From contig NZ_BDBY01000069.1 in NCBI RefSeq assembly GCF_001613225.1, positions 1 to 57,277 on the forward strand: DNA of 57,277 bases. The letters are read 5' to 3'. A program made the translations under genes and the position numbers. Position 1 is the first letter of the stretch; each line of letters begins with the position of its first letter. A model generated the notes under the pieces. The model searched no databases. It was not told where the DNA came from and saw nothing but the letters and a program-made list of their open reading frames with translations. Below are positions 24,949 through 34,122 of this stretch, one piece after another. Source of the stretch: Nocardia pseudovaccinii NBRC 100343 (GTDB taxonomy: Bacteria; Actinomycetota; Actinomycetes; Mycobacteriales; Mycobacteriaceae).

Positions 24949-26427
24949 ATGACCACGGCGTACTCGTTCTCGACGCAGCTCTACATCGACGGGCACCGCA
25001 CCGACGGCGAAGCGGACGAGCTCATCAATGTGCGCAATCCCGCGACAGAGGAGACGATCGCCTTCGTCCCGCAGGCCTCGATCCCGGACGTGCGCCGCGC
25101 TGTCACGGCCGCGCGCAAGGCATTCGACGAAGGTCCCTGGCCGCGGATGAAACCCGCCGAGCGGGCCGCGGTGCTGCTGCGCATGGCCGAGGAGATGGAG
25201 CGCCGCCTGCCCGAGCTCGTCGCCGTCAATATGGCCGAGGCGGGTTCGGTCCGCTCGTTGGCCGAAACGCTGCAGACCCGGGTGCCGGTGGCCCATCTGC
25301 GCGATATGGCCGAGCGCGTCATGCCTGCCTTCGCGTGGGAACGCCCGATGGAACCGACGATCGCCGCGGGTCTCGGCATCTCCCAGGGACAGATCCGGCG
25401 CGAGGGCTTCGGGGTCTGCGCGCTGATCGCGGCCTATAATTTCCCGTTCTTCCTCAGCATGATGAAGGTGATCCCCGCCTTGGCCGCGGGATGCACCGCC
25501 GTGCTGAAGCCCGCGCCGACAACCCCGCTGGAATCCTTGTTGATCGGTGACTTCGCCGACGCCGCCGGTCTGCCGCCGGGCGTGCTGAACATCGTGACCG
25601 GCGATATCGACGCGGGCCAGGAGCTGACCACCAATCCCATGGTGGACCTGGTCAGCTTCACCGGATCGGACACCGTCGGACGAATGGTCTACGCCCAGGC
25701 CGCGAGTTCGATCAAGAAGGTCGTACTCGAACTCGGCGGCAAGTCCGCGAATATCGTCCGCGCCGATGCCGACCTCGACGGGGCGGTCCGGTCCGCACTC
25801 ATGGGCATCACGGCCCACGCGGGCCAGGGCTGCTCGATCCTGACCCGCACAATCGTGCACGAATCCGTCCACGACGAACTCGTCGCGCGGCTGCGCGTCG
25901 CGCTCGCCGGTGTCCGGGTCGGCGATCCGGCGCACGAATCCACCACGATGGGTCCGTTGATCACCGCGGCGCAGCGGGAGAAGGTCGAGAAACTGATCCG
26001 CGTTGGCGAGGAGGAGGGCGCGCGGATCGTCGCCGGTGGCGGACGCCCGGCGGGCCTCGACAAGGGCTACTTCGTGGAGCCGACCCTCTTCGTCGATGTC
26101 GACAATTCGATGACGATCGCGCAGACGGAGTTCTTCGGACCAGTCGGCGTCGTCATCCCGTTCCGCACCGACGACGAGGCGGTGCGGATCGCGAACGACA
26201 GCCCCTACGGTTTGGCTGGCGCTGTCTGGAGCGCCGACACCGTGGCCGCCTACGACATCGCGACCAGAGTTCGCGCAGGCGGCATAGCGATCAACGCCAG
26301 CAGTGGAGGGGTGAACCCACGCCTGCCGTTCGGCGGATACAAGCAGAGCGGAATCGGCCGGGAGTGGGGCGAATTCGGCCTCGACGAATTCCTGCAGACC
26401 AAGGCCATCAGCTGGGCCGCGCGCTGA
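24949..26427 (+). CDS. aldehyde dehydrogenase family protein
   Basis: A 492-residue NAD(P)-dependent aldehyde dehydrogenase oxidising an aldehyde to the acid. It has the catalytic-site Asn in AAYNFPFFLSMMK, the general base in LELGGKS, and the nucleophilic Cys in HAGQGCSILTR, then the C-terminal PFGGYKQSGIGREWG. All catalytic residues are present. The start is the ATG at 24949 with AGGAGACC upstream. The substrate is not evident. It might oxidise an aldehyde from P450 or dioxygenase chemistry, feeding the CoA ligases. Confidence 0.95.
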   Translation: MTTAYSFSTQLYIDGHRTDGEADELINVRNPATEETIAFVPQASIPDVRRAVTAARKAFDEGPWPRMKPAERAAVLLRMAEEMERRLPELVAVNMAEAGSVRSLAETLQTRVPVAHLRDMAERVMPAFAWERPMEPTIAAGLGISQGQIRREGFGVCALIAAYNFPFFLSMMKVIPALAAGCTAVLKPAPTTPLESLLIGDFADAAGLPPGVLNIVTGDIDAGQELTTNPMVDLVSFTGSDTVGRMVYAQAASSIKKVVLELGGKSANIVRADADLDGAVRSALMGITAHAGQGCSILTRTIVHESVHDELVARLRVALAGVRVGDPAHESTTMGPLITAAQREKVEKLIRVGEEEGARIVAGGGRPAGLDKGYFVEPTLFVDVDNSMTIAQTEFFGPVGVVIPFRTDDEAVRIANDSPYGLAGAVWSADTVAAYDIATRVRAGGIAINASSGGVNPRLPFGGYKQSGIGREWGEFGLDEFLQTKAISWAAR

Positions 26428-26512
26428 ACGACCGGGCTCGAATGGCCGCGTGCCTGTTACGCTCCGCCGTGAAGTCACTGGTGTAGGGGGCGAGGACACG
26501 AAAGAACCCGGC

Positions 26513-27673
26513 ATGAATGCAGACGTAGCCGCAGCGGTCGGCGAATTGTTGCCGACGCTGGCCGAACGGGCGGCGCGGGTCGACGAGACCGGTGAGATAC
26601 CCGCGGAGACGATGACCGATTTGATCGGCGCGGGCATCTTCCGGCTGCTGCGACCGAAATCCCAGGGCGGGCTGGAGGCCGACCCACTGGATTTCTACGA
26701 TGCGGTACGTGCGGTCGCCACCGCCTGCGGCTCGACCGGATGGGTGACGTCGGTACTCGGCCTGACCCCTTGGCATGTGGCACTTTTCGACGAGCGCGCG
26801 CAACGTGATGTGTGGTCGCACGATCCGGACGCATTGATCTGTTCGTCCTACGCACCGGTCGGCAGATTCGTTCCGGTCGCCGGAGGTTACGAAGTCTCGG
26901 GCCATTGGCGATTCGCCAGCGGATGCGCGCACTCGTCGTGGGCGCTGCTCGGCGGCACCATCGTGGCCGAGAACGGACAGCCGGTGGATATGGTCAGCGG
27001 GCTGGTGCCCTGTGCCGACTATCGGATGTCGAAGGTATGGGATGCGGCCGGACTGCGCGGCGCGGGCAGCGATGATCTCTACGCCGAACGGATTTTCGTC
27101 CCGGAGCACCGTGTGACGCGGTTCTACGACATCGCACTGCTACAGAGCCCTGGACACAAAACGAATCCCGGCCCGCTCTACCGGATGCCGTACGGCACCA
27201 TGTACACCTACGCGAACAGCTCACCGATGGTCGGCATGGCACAGGGCTGCCTCGATGTCTTTCTGTCGCGGATGCGAGACAGTAACCGGCTCAGTTTCGG
27301 TGGCGGCAGTATCACCGCGGACCAGCCGACCGCGGCGGCGCGCGCCAGCGCGGAAATCGACGCGGCCGTCCTGCAGATGAGCCGGAGCCTGCGCGAGTTG
27401 TACGCATGCGTCTGTGAGCGACAGGATATTCCGCTCGAGCTACGGTTACGGGCTCGTCGTGATCAGGCCTGTGGCGCCGAACGCGCGTTGACATCGATCG
27501 ATCTGGTGTTCGCGGCCACCGGCGGGATGCTGCTGCGCCGTCGCAATCCGATCGAGCGGGCCTGGCGCGACGCGCATATCGCGGGCATTCACGCGTCCAA
27601 CGATGTCGGCACCGCGCTGACGCTGTACGGACGCGGCACGTTCGGCTTACCGGTCGACGACATGTTGGTCTGA
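26513..27673 (+). CDS. HsaA-like flavin-dependent monooxygenase, oxygenase component
   Basis: A 386-residue acyl-CoA-dehydrogenase-fold monooxygenase. It closely follows HsaA, the oxygenase that hydroxylates a phenolic seco-steroid to a catechol. Matching stretches include RVDETGEIP, ACGSTGWV, ALFDERAQRDVW, YRMPYGTM, and the C-terminal WRDAHIAGIHASNDV ending GLPVDDML. Such enzymes take reduced flavin from a partner reductase; a HsaB-like gene lies 13 bases away in the opposite direction. An ortholog acting on another phenol is as likely as HsaA itself, since no other hsa gene order is present. The ATG at 26513 is the first start that fits the family. Confidence 0.88.
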   Translation: MNADVAAAVGELLPTLAERAARVDETGEIPAETMTDLIGAGIFRLLRPKSQGGLEADPLDFYDAVRAVATACGSTGWVTSVLGLTPWHVALFDERAQRDVWSHDPDALICSSYAPVGRFVPVAGGYEVSGHWRFASGCAHSSWALLGGTIVAENGQPVDMVSGLVPCADYRMSKVWDAAGLRGAGSDDLYAERIFVPEHRVTRFYDIALLQSPGHKTNPGPLYRMPYGTMYTYANSSPMVGMAQGCLDVFLSRMRDSNRLSFGGGSITADQPTAAARASAEIDAAVLQMSRSLRELYACVCERQDIPLELRLRARRDQACGAERALTSIDLVFAATGGMLLRRRNPIERAWRDAHIAGIHASNDVGTALTLYGRGTFGLPVDDMLV

Positions 27674-27686
27674 GCCCGGACCCGGG

Positions 27687-28226
27687 TCACCACCAGCCGA
27701 CGAGACGATCCATCAGCAGCGTCGCGCTGGCGAGATAATCGCCGTATCCGCCGCGGAAGAAGAGCAGCGGTGTCCGCACCGACTCGATATTCAGATCGCT
27801 GACCCGGCCGACGACCAAATAGTGGTCACCGATCTCGACGACCTGTACGAGCGTGCAGTCGACCCAGGCCACGATGCCGTCCAGCACCGGATTGCCGAGC
27901 GGTGACGGCGACCAGGCCACCCCTTCGAACCGGTCCGCGTCCCGGGCCGACAACCGGCGTGAGGTCGGTTCCTGGTTGCCCGCGAGGGCGTTGGCGCAGA
28001 ATCGGCCCGCCTCCTGGATCATCGACAGCGTCGACGAGGTCCGATTCACCAGGAAAGACACCAGTGGTGGCTCGAGCGAAACCGAGGTGAAGGTGCCGAC
28101 GATCAACCCGTGCGGACGCCCGTCCGATGCCGTGGTGGTGATCGCGACAACGCTCGTCGGAAAATGGCCGAGCACATCGCGGAAACGCCTGGCGCCCATC
28201 GACACCGGATCCGGAAGCGGACTCAT
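27687..28226 (-). CDS. HsaB-like flavin reductase
   Basis: A 179-residue flavin reductase of the HpaC/HsaB family. It has FRDVLGHFPTSVVAITT, FTSVSLEPPLVSFLVN, GRFCANAL, FEGVAWSPSPLGNPVLDG, and the C-terminal LLFFRGGYG. It would supply reduced FMN/FAD to the HsaA-like oxygenase encoded convergently. The perfect palindrome at 28315-28331 lies about 90 bases upstream of the start, and the IclR gene is the next upstream gene in the same direction. Confidence 0.9.
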   Translation of the reverse strand: MSPLPDPVSMGARRFRDVLGHFPTSVVAITTTASDGRPHGLIVGTFTSVSLEPPLVSFLVNRTSSTLSMIQEAGRFCANALAGNQEPTSRRLSARDADRFEGVAWSPSPLGNPVLDGIVAWVDCTLVQVVEIGDHYLVVGRVSDLNIESVRTPLLFFRGGYGDYLASATLLMDRLVGWW

Positions 28227-28314
28227 AGGGGTCCTCACCTCTCTTGCGGGGGGATCGAGCCGACGGCCGACTGGAACGCAAGTTTGGTCAGGAAACGGGG
28301 TGGACCTGTGGTGC

Positions 28315-28331
28315 TTTCCGCTCAGCGGAAA
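28315..28331. promoter_or_regulatory. perfect palindrome, putative IclR operator
   Basis: TTTCCGC-TCA-GCGGAAA, two perfect 7-bp arms. It lies between the IclR gene (3' side) and the HsaB-like gene. Three near copies are at 24811, 34016 and 55196. IclR-family sites are often of the TTCCGCnnnGCGGAA kind. Confidence 0.65.
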
Positions 28332-28354
28332 CGGCCTGGCCGCGCGCGAGGAGG

Positions 28355-29257
28355 TCAGAACCACTCGCCGCGCTCGCCAAGAGCGAGGATTCGTCCGACG
28401 GTCTCGGTGAGTGCCGGGCTCTGCGGTTCATCCGGCACGAGGACGGTTTCGAAGCGCGCCGAATGTTTGCGCGCGGTGTCACCCATCAGCTTTTCCGATA
28501 TCGCGTGCGCGGTATTGGCGACCACGGGTGCCAGCCGCTCGAGCGGTGCTCGCACGTCGCCGACGAGTGAGATCCCGCCGACCGGTCCCTTGGGACCGCG
28601 GACCGCCGCACCGACGCAGGCGATGTGCTGGAAGCATTCGCCGCGTTCGAAGGCCAGACCACGGCGTGCGCGAATGCGAATCAGCTCCTGGTGCAGGACC
28701 TCGAGATCGCCGATGCTGTGCGCGGTCCGCTTGGCGAGTACATCGCGGTACAGATCGTCGATCTGTTCCGGCGACAGCCACGCCAGCATGCTCTTTCCGA
28801 CGGCCGTGCAGTGCGCTGGCACCCGGCCACCGACGACCGACGGCACCTGCACCGCGGCCTTGCCTCCGAACTTGTCCAGGTAGTACGCCTCGGCGCCGTC
28901 CAGCACGGCCAGGTGCACCACCATTTCCGTGCGCACCGACAGGTTGTGCAGGAGCGGGAAGGCCGCTGTCCGCAACGCACCGTGCCCTTCTTCCCTGCCG
29001 CCGAATCCGAGCGCTCGCTGACCGAGGCCGTAGTCGCGACCGTTGCGCTCGAGCCAACGCAGCCGAACCAGCTGTTCCAGGATGCGATGGGTCGTCGAGC
29101 GCGGCAGATTGGTGCGTCCGGCGACATCCTCGAGCGAGAGCCGGATCTGCGGGCCACCGAACGAATCCATGATCAGTGTCATCCGCTCCACCATCGACGG
29201 TGGCGACTCTTGCCGTTCGGAGGTGGCGACCGCGTTGTCATTCACCACTGAGGCCAT
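28355..29257 (-). CDS. IclR-family regulator
   Basis: A 300-residue IclR-type regulator. The N-terminal winged helix (LSLEDVAGRTNLPRSTTHRI, residues 40-59) is followed by the ligand domain with PAHCTAVGKSMLAWLS and GGISLVGDVRAPLERL. IclR proteins sense small aromatic acids or related effectors and activate or repress catabolic operons. AAGGAGG precedes the ATG. Its location beside the best palindrome makes it the likely reader of the TTTCCGCTCAGCGGAAA sites; this is inference. Confidence 0.92.
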   Translation of the reverse strand: MASVVNDNAVATSERQESPPSMVERMTLIMDSFGGPQIRLSLEDVAGRTNLPRSTTHRILEQLVRLRWLERNGRDYGLGQRALGFGGREEGHGALRTAAFPLLHNLSVRTEMVVHLAVLDGAEAYYLDKFGGKAAVQVPSVVGGRVPAHCTAVGKSMLAWLSPEQIDDLYRDVLAKRTAHSIGDLEVLHQELIRIRARRGLAFERGECFQHIACVGAAVRGPKGPVGGISLVGDVRAPLERLAPVVANTAHAISEKLMGDTARKHSARFETVLVPDEPQSPALTETVGRILALGERGEWF

Positions 29258-29336
29258 TGGCCAGCCTCCTTCTTGGAGCTTGAACCTCAGCGCGAGTGTA
29301 GCGAAAGAGGGCCCCGCTAAGGTGGCGATATCGGAA

Positions 29337-30164
29337 TTAAGTTCCCTCTTTAGGGGCAGTATCGTCGATATCGATCGGACCGCCGCAGGCCGCGCCGAGC
29401 AGGCCCGAGAAATCGACGCCTGAATCGGTCAATGCGGCTCGGCAGGCGGCGACGTCCTTGTGTAAAAAGGGTGCGACCGTGGCGGCGAAGGATTCGGATC
29501 CGCCACGGTCGGCGATATAGCGCCCGGCCGTCGTACCGCCGCTGCTGATCGCGAGCGCTTCGAGCATTACACCTTCGTCTATCCCAACCCCGCGGCCCAA
29601 TGCCAGACCTTGCAGGGTGAGCTGTGAGACCGCGGCGAACAGCAGGTTGTTGATCAACTTCACCCGCAGCGCCGAACCCCGCCCACCGGTTTCGATGACG
29701 GTTCCGGCATAGCAATCGACGACTCCGCGCGCGATCGAGACGTCTTCGGGTGTGCCACCGAGAAAGACCACCAACTCCCCCGCGCGCACCGCCTCCGGTG
29801 TGCCGCTGAATGTCGCGTCCACGACCGCGGCTCGTCCGGTCGGCGCGAACCGGTCCAGACTGTGCAGCACCTCCGGCGTCCCGGTGGTGTGCGACAGCAG
29901 GACCGTGCCCTCGGCCAACGCTTCGACGACTTCGGGCAGCAGCGTGGATATCTGATCGTCGCCGAACAGGCAGCTGACCACGACATCCGCGGCCGCGATA
30001 TCCCGGATCCGATCGACGGGCTCCGCGCCGAGTGCAGCCAGCCGGTCCCGTACCTCCGGCCGCCGCGCGTACAGCCGGACCCGGTGCCCGGCCGCCAGTA
30101 GTCGCTCCACCATGGCCGCGCCGATACGTCCTGCGCCGATGAATCCGATCGTCAAGGCGGTCAT
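29337..30164 (-). CDS. 3-hydroxyisobutyrate dehydrogenase-like NAD(P) oxidoreductase
   Basis: A 275-residue beta-hydroxyacid dehydrogenase. The Rossmann motif GFIGAGRIGAAM is at residues 7-18, the substrate loop DATFSGTPEAVRAGELVVF in place of the common DAPVSGG, and the catalytic Lys in LRVKLINNLLF. It oxidises a 3-hydroxy acid or reduces the aldehyde. Its start overlaps the FadD stop by four bases (ATGA), so it ends the four-gene operon dioxygenase-P450-FadD-dehydrogenase. The FSGTP variation suggests an unusual substrate. Confidence 0.9.
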   Translation of the reverse strand: MTALTIGFIGAGRIGAAMVERLLAAGHRVRLYARRPEVRDRLAALGAEPVDRIRDIAAADVVVSCLFGDDQISTLLPEVVEALAEGTVLLSHTTGTPEVLHSLDRFAPTGRAAVVDATFSGTPEAVRAGELVVFLGGTPEDVSIARGVVDCYAGTVIETGGRGSALRVKLINNLLFAAVSQLTLQGLALGRGVGIDEGVMLEALAISSGGTTAGRYIADRGGSESFAATVAPFLHKDVAACRAALTDSGVDFSGLLGAACGGPIDIDDTAPKEGT

Positions 30165-31648
30165 GATCGGTTCCGTCGCTCCCGCACGAGTTCGAGCAGT
30201 TCCATCCGGCTCACCTTGCTCGATGGCGTACGCGGCAGCTGGTCCAAGACCACGACGTGCACCGGTACCTCGTACGGCAGCAGGTGCGCACGACAGAGCG
30301 CGACGAGTTCGTCGCCGTCGGGAGGTATCAGTCCCGGTTCGATTTCGATCGCGGCCACGGGCACATGTCCGAGCCGAGCATCGGGCAGTCCGGCCACCGC
30401 GGCCTCGCGCACCGCCACGTGCGACTCCAGCACCCGCTTGACGGTCTCCGGCTGGACCTTGAAGCCACCGCGGATGATGGCGTCGTCGGCACGTCCATCG
30501 ATCCAGAGGAAGCCGTCGACATCGATCCGCGCCAGATCGCTGGTCTGGACCCACTCTCCGGCGCCTTCCGCGGTCTGCGCGGTGCGGACCTCGAGCCGTC
30601 CGGTCGTCCAGCCGCCGAGCTCGACGCCGTCCTCGCCGGTCACCCGCAACTCGACGCCGGGGAAGGCGCGACCGGCGCTGCCTGCCTTCAGGTCCCACCA
30701 CTGTTCGTGCAGCGCCAGCGTCCAACCGGCCACCGCGCCCGCGAATTCGGTTGCCCCATAGGTCATGAGCACCGGGATGCCATATGTGCGAAAGAAGGAG
30801 TCCGCCAACTCTTTCGGACACGGCGCGGTCCCGGACGTGACGACCTGCAGGCTCGCCAGTCGATCGCGCGACACTCCGGAGTCGAGTACGGCCCGCAGCG
30901 CGGCGGGCACCAGGCTCACGGCCCGCAACCTGTGCCGCTCGACGGCGCTGACCCATGGTTCCAAGACGAACTTGGGCATGAGAATCATCCGCCGCCCCAT
31001 GGCCAGGCATGCCAATGCCCGCCACAGGCCGCCGATATGCACGAGCGGCGCGTTCACCAGTACCGCGGACCGGGACAGCAACCGGTCTCCCCGTGCCGTC
31101 TGCCCACCGGAGGCCAGTGCCTGATCCAGCTGCTCGGTGCGCAGATGCACCCGCTTGGGCACACCGGTCGTCCCGGAGGTGAGCATTTCCACGACGGTGC
31201 CCGGATTGGTCACGGCGCAGGCACGGACCTGGCCGCCCACTCGCCGCACCGAGCCGTCGTCGCGCAGTTCCAGGGCGATACCGGCCGCCGTGGCGGCATC
31301 GAGCACGCCGTCACGGGCGAGCAGCTCGGATCCGCACACGACCGCGGGCAGATCACACGCGATGATGTCGGCGGCCAGCCGCGGCGCGGGCTGCAGCGGT
31401 GCGAGCAGCACGACGCATCGACCGGACGCGATCAGCGCGGCGACCACCGCGACATGTTCGGGCCGGTTCTCCAGCACCACACCGACTCGGGATCCCGCAC
31501 CTAGACCGGCCGATTCCAGCGCATCGACGACCGAGCGCGCGGTCGCCTGGATCCGGCCCCAGGTCCACCAGATCTCCTCGTGCTCGATCGCTTCGGCGTC
31601 GGCCGGAGCCTCGGCGAGCAGCCGGGTCAGCTGGTCGCGAATTCCCAC
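30161..31648 (-). CDS. AMP-forming acyl-CoA synthetase (FadD-like), copy 2
   Basis: A 495-residue ANL ligase closely similar throughout to the one at 4349-5845, with MLTSGTTGVPK, MTYGATEFAG, SDLARIDVDGFLWIDGR and TPSSKVSR. The homologous start GIRDQL shows that a GTG at 31648 is used; copy 1 has ATG at the same place. It lies 23 bases after the P450 stop. Both FadD copies belong to loci that also contain the related P450s. The pair P450+FadD has therefore been duplicated as a unit or recruited twice. Confidence 0.93.
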   Translation of the reverse strand: MGIRDQLTRLLAEAPADAEAIEHEEIWWTWGRIQATARSVVDALESAGLGAGSRVGVVLENRPEHVAVVAALIASGRCVVLLAPLQPAPRLAADIIACDLPAVVCGSELLARDGVLDAATAAGIALELRDDGSVRRVGGQVRACAVTNPGTVVEMLTSGTTGVPKRVHLRTEQLDQALASGGQTARGDRLLSRSAVLVNAPLVHIGGLWRALACLAMGRRMILMPKFVLEPWVSAVERHRLRAVSLVPAALRAVLDSGVSRDRLASLQVVTSGTAPCPKELADSFFRTYGIPVLMTYGATEFAGAVAGWTLALHEQWWDLKAGSAGRAFPGVELRVTGEDGVELGGWTTGRLEVRTAQTAEGAGEWVQTSDLARIDVDGFLWIDGRADDAIIRGGFKVQPETVKRVLESHVAVREAAVAGLPDARLGHVPVAAIEIEPGLIPPDGDELVALCRAHLLPYEVPVHVVVLDQLPRTPSSKVSRMELLELVRERRNRS

Positions 31649-31671
31649 GTGGTAATGCCTTTCGTTCGTGT

Positions 31672-32865
31672 TCACCAGTCGAGGCGCAGCGACATCAGGC
31701 CGTACATGTTTCCGGTCTGCTCGAGCTGCTGGCCGGGCGCGATCCGGTAGTCCGGAATTCGCTTGTGCCACTCCTCCATCGCGACATTCAGCTCCAGTCG
31801 CGCCAGGTGTGAACCCAAGCAGCGGTGCGGACCCGAACCGAAGGCGATGTGGTTGTTCGTGGCGCGCCGCAGATCCACCTCGAGCGGATTGTCGAACCGC
31901 TCGGCGTCCCGGTTGCTCACCGCGAGCGGCAGCATCACCATGTCGCCGGATTTCACCGGACAGCCGCCGATCTCGGTGTCCCGCGTCGCCTTTCGCGCCG
32001 GGATGACGAACGAATAGACGCGCAGGACTTCCTCGACGCCATTGGCGATCAGCGACGGGTCGGCCACTACGGCCGCACGATCTTCATGGTGCGCGGCGAA
32101 GTGGTACATGGCCCAGCCGATAGCGATGGGGACAGTGTCGAAACCGGCCTGGAACATCAGGATGCAGAACGCGTGCATATCGGCGTCGCTGAGGAGCTCA
32201 CCATCGATGCGCCAGGTCATCATGCGGGACAGCAGATCATCGCGCGGGGCGTCGCGACGCAGCGCGATCTGCTCTTCGAAATAGGCCGACGCGGCGGACA
32301 TCGCGGCCATCTGCCGACGGTGGTCGGGATCCTCGGCGTGCGGTAGGTGCAGCATCTCGTGCACCCATTCCAGGAATTGCTCCAGATCCTGCTCGGGCAG
32401 GCCCATCAGCCGCATGAAGATCAGGGTCGGGAACCGGCGGGCGAACTCGTCGAGGACGTCCGCACCACCCTTGGACCGCAGCCGGTCGATCATCTCCGTC
32501 GCGATCTTGCGGATCTCCGGCTCGCGGGCGGCGACCCATTTTGGCCCGAACTCGCTGCCCAACAGCCGCCGCCACTTGGTGTGCACCGGCGGATCCAGCA
32601 TCTCCGGAATCCACAGGAACTTCGGATTCGGCTCGAGGACCGTCACCGAGGTGCTGGAGAACGTCCGCCAGTCCTGCAGCGCCTCTTGGATCGCCTGGCC
32701 GTCCGTAATAACCCAATACCCCTGTGCGACAGTGCTCCTGAACGCGGAATGGGAGCTGGCGAGTCGGTCCCACTGCTCATGATGGCTCAGCAGTGGACCG
32801 GACAGGCGATTGTCGAAATAGAAGGCGGGCACACCGTCATGGGTGCCCTGGGATTCGAGCGTCAT
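31672..32865 (-). CDS. cytochrome P450, copy 2
   Basis: A 397-residue P450, paralogue of the one at 7913-9112. It has the I-helix MFQAGFDTVPIAI, the K-helix EVLR and heme loop FGSGPHRCLGSHLARLEL (Cys near residue 350), plus the shared YWVITDGQAIQEALQDW and LDPPVHTKWRRLLG. The ATG at 32865 has GAGGGGA upstream, ten bases after the dioxygenase stop. No ferredoxin or reductase is adjacent, so electrons must come from elsewhere. The one ferredoxin of the window is at 53397. Confidence 0.93.
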   Translation of the reverse strand: MTLESQGTHDGVPAFYFDNRLSGPLLSHHEQWDRLASSHSAFRSTVAQGYWVITDGQAIQEALQDWRTFSSTSVTVLEPNPKFLWIPEMLDPPVHTKWRRLLGSEFGPKWVAAREPEIRKIATEMIDRLRSKGGADVLDEFARRFPTLIFMRLMGLPEQDLEQFLEWVHEMLHLPHAEDPDHRRQMAAMSAASAYFEEQIALRRDAPRDDLLSRMMTWRIDGELLSDADMHAFCILMFQAGFDTVPIAIGWAMYHFAAHHEDRAAVVADPSLIANGVEEVLRVYSFVIPARKATRDTEIGGCPVKSGDMVMLPLAVSNRDAERFDNPLEVDLRRATNNHIAFGSGPHRCLGSHLARLELNVAMEEWHKRIPDYRIAPGQQLEQTGNMYGLMSLRLDW

Positions 32866-32875
32866 ACCGATCCCC

Positions 32876-33871
32876 TCACAACCCGGCCGACGGTGTGGTC
32901 GACAGGAACGCGCCGCCCGGACCGACATCGAGGGCCTCGCCGTACCACGTCTGCCCCCACTGCAATTCGGGGATCTTCCATTCGAGCGCCTGCCAGTCCG
33001 GATCGAAAATGAGGTATCCGCCGGAGTACAGCTCGACCCGGTGACCGGAGCCGGGATCGTGGATGTAGAGGTACATCGCCTGACCGATGCCGTGCTTGCC
33101 CGGACCATGGCCGAAGTCGATCTCGAGATCACGAATCTCGTCGACCGCCCGCAGAATGTCGTGGAAGTTCTCGATATTGAATGCCACGTGGTGGAACGCG
33201 CCGTTCTTCTCCTCCCCGTTGACACCGATCGCGATATCGTGCACCTGCGGGGTCACCGACAGCCACGAGGCCAGAATGGTCTCCGGGAACTGCGGGATCA
33301 TCGCGAACTCACGGCGCTTGAACCCCAGCGCATTGCGCAACCAGCCCTCGGCCTGGTTCACCGTGGTCGGGCTGCACTGCACGTTCAGATGGTCCAGCCG
33401 CCGGACTCCGAAACCGCGACGGCGGGAACTGTTGCTGAGCAGCTTCGAACGCAATTCCGGTGGGGCAACCGGCTTTTCGATGTCGTAGTAGAGCTCGAAC
33501 GGATGCTCACTGCCGGGGACCAGGAAGCGGATCGCGGTGCCACGGCCCAGCTCGTGATCGGCGGGCAGCTCCACCGCCTCGATCTCGGCCTCGGTCAGCT
33601 GCTTGTGGAACAGCTCGACATCCTGCGGCCGCTTCACCCGGAAGCTGTAACTGTTCACCCGTGCCTCGTCCTGCTGGGTGAGCACCAGCGAGTGGTGCAC
33701 CAGTTCCTGATACCCGCGCAGATAGGCCACGCCGTCGGATTCGGCGACCACCTCCATGCCCAGCAGGTCCCGGAAGAACCAGATCGAACGCCGCAGATCC
33801 GGCGTCCCCAGGTTCAGGCCACCGGCGTGGGCAATCTGCGGGCCGGGATCGTAGTCGTGCGAACCAGCCAT
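32876..33871 (-). CDS. type I extradiol (catechol 2,3-) dioxygenase
   Basis: A 331-residue two-domain VOC protein of the catechol 2,3-dioxygenase kind. The N-terminal domain begins IAHAGGLNLGTPDL; the catalytic C-terminal domain starts VRRLDHLNVQC. The Fe(II) ligands are His in LDHLNV, His in FHHVAFNIEN and Glu in GHRVELYSGGY, and the ending ELYSGGYLIFDPDW is typical. It would meta-cleave a catechol-type ring, plausibly one made by the HsaA/HsaB-like pair or the P450. It heads the operon, divergent from the KstD-like gene. Confidence 0.9.
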   Translation of the reverse strand: MAGSHDYDPGPQIAHAGGLNLGTPDLRRSIWFFRDLLGMEVVAESDGVAYLRGYQELVHHSLVLTQQDEARVNSYSFRVKRPQDVELFHKQLTEAEIEAVELPADHELGRGTAIRFLVPGSEHPFELYYDIEKPVAPPELRSKLLSNSSRRRGFGVRRLDHLNVQCSPTTVNQAEGWLRNALGFKRREFAMIPQFPETILASWLSVTPQVHDIAIGVNGEEKNGAFHHVAFNIENFHDILRAVDEIRDLEIDFGHGPGKHGIGQAMYLYIHDPGSGHRVELYSGGYLIFDPDWQALEWKIPELQWGQTWYGEALDVGPGGAFLSTTPSAGL

Positions 33872-34015
33872 GCGAGCTCTCCTTCGAGTCGGAATGTCCT
33901 GCTGGCTGGCTAGTTTGCGGAGGAACCGGGCAGCACATGCCGGACTTTCCGAACACTGGGATGCGCCGGATTCCGACGAGCCGCCACGAACGGCTCCTGC
34001 ACCACGACCCGCGCC

Positions 34016-34032
34016 ATCCCGCTCAGCGGAAT
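34016..34032. promoter_or_regulatory. putative IclR operator, variant copy
   Basis: ATCCCGCTCAGCGGAAT matches the 28315 palindrome in 14 of 17 positions. It lies in the divergent spacer between the dioxygenase operon and the KstD-like gene, 91 bases from the latter. Confidence 0.5.
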
Positions 34033-34122
34033 CTCACCCTCTGCTCGACATACTCGGTCGCACACTCGACGGACATTCGATCCCCCACTCCGCTGCCGCA
34101 CGGTGAAATCAAGGAGACAGCA

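Noticed and set aside
22832..24952. A 706-residue open frame across the MFS gene
   Set aside because: Gln/Arg/His-rich antisense of a transmembrane protein gene; crosses the hairpin terminator.
24841..26637. A 598-residue antisense open frame over the aldehyde dehydrogenase gene
   Set aside because: The sense frame has all catalytic motifs; the antisense product is a composition artefact.
27664..27700. Possible terminator between the convergent HsaA- and HsaB-like genes
   Set aside because: Only an imperfect CCCGG/CCGGG repeat is visible; no stem comparable to the other terminators.
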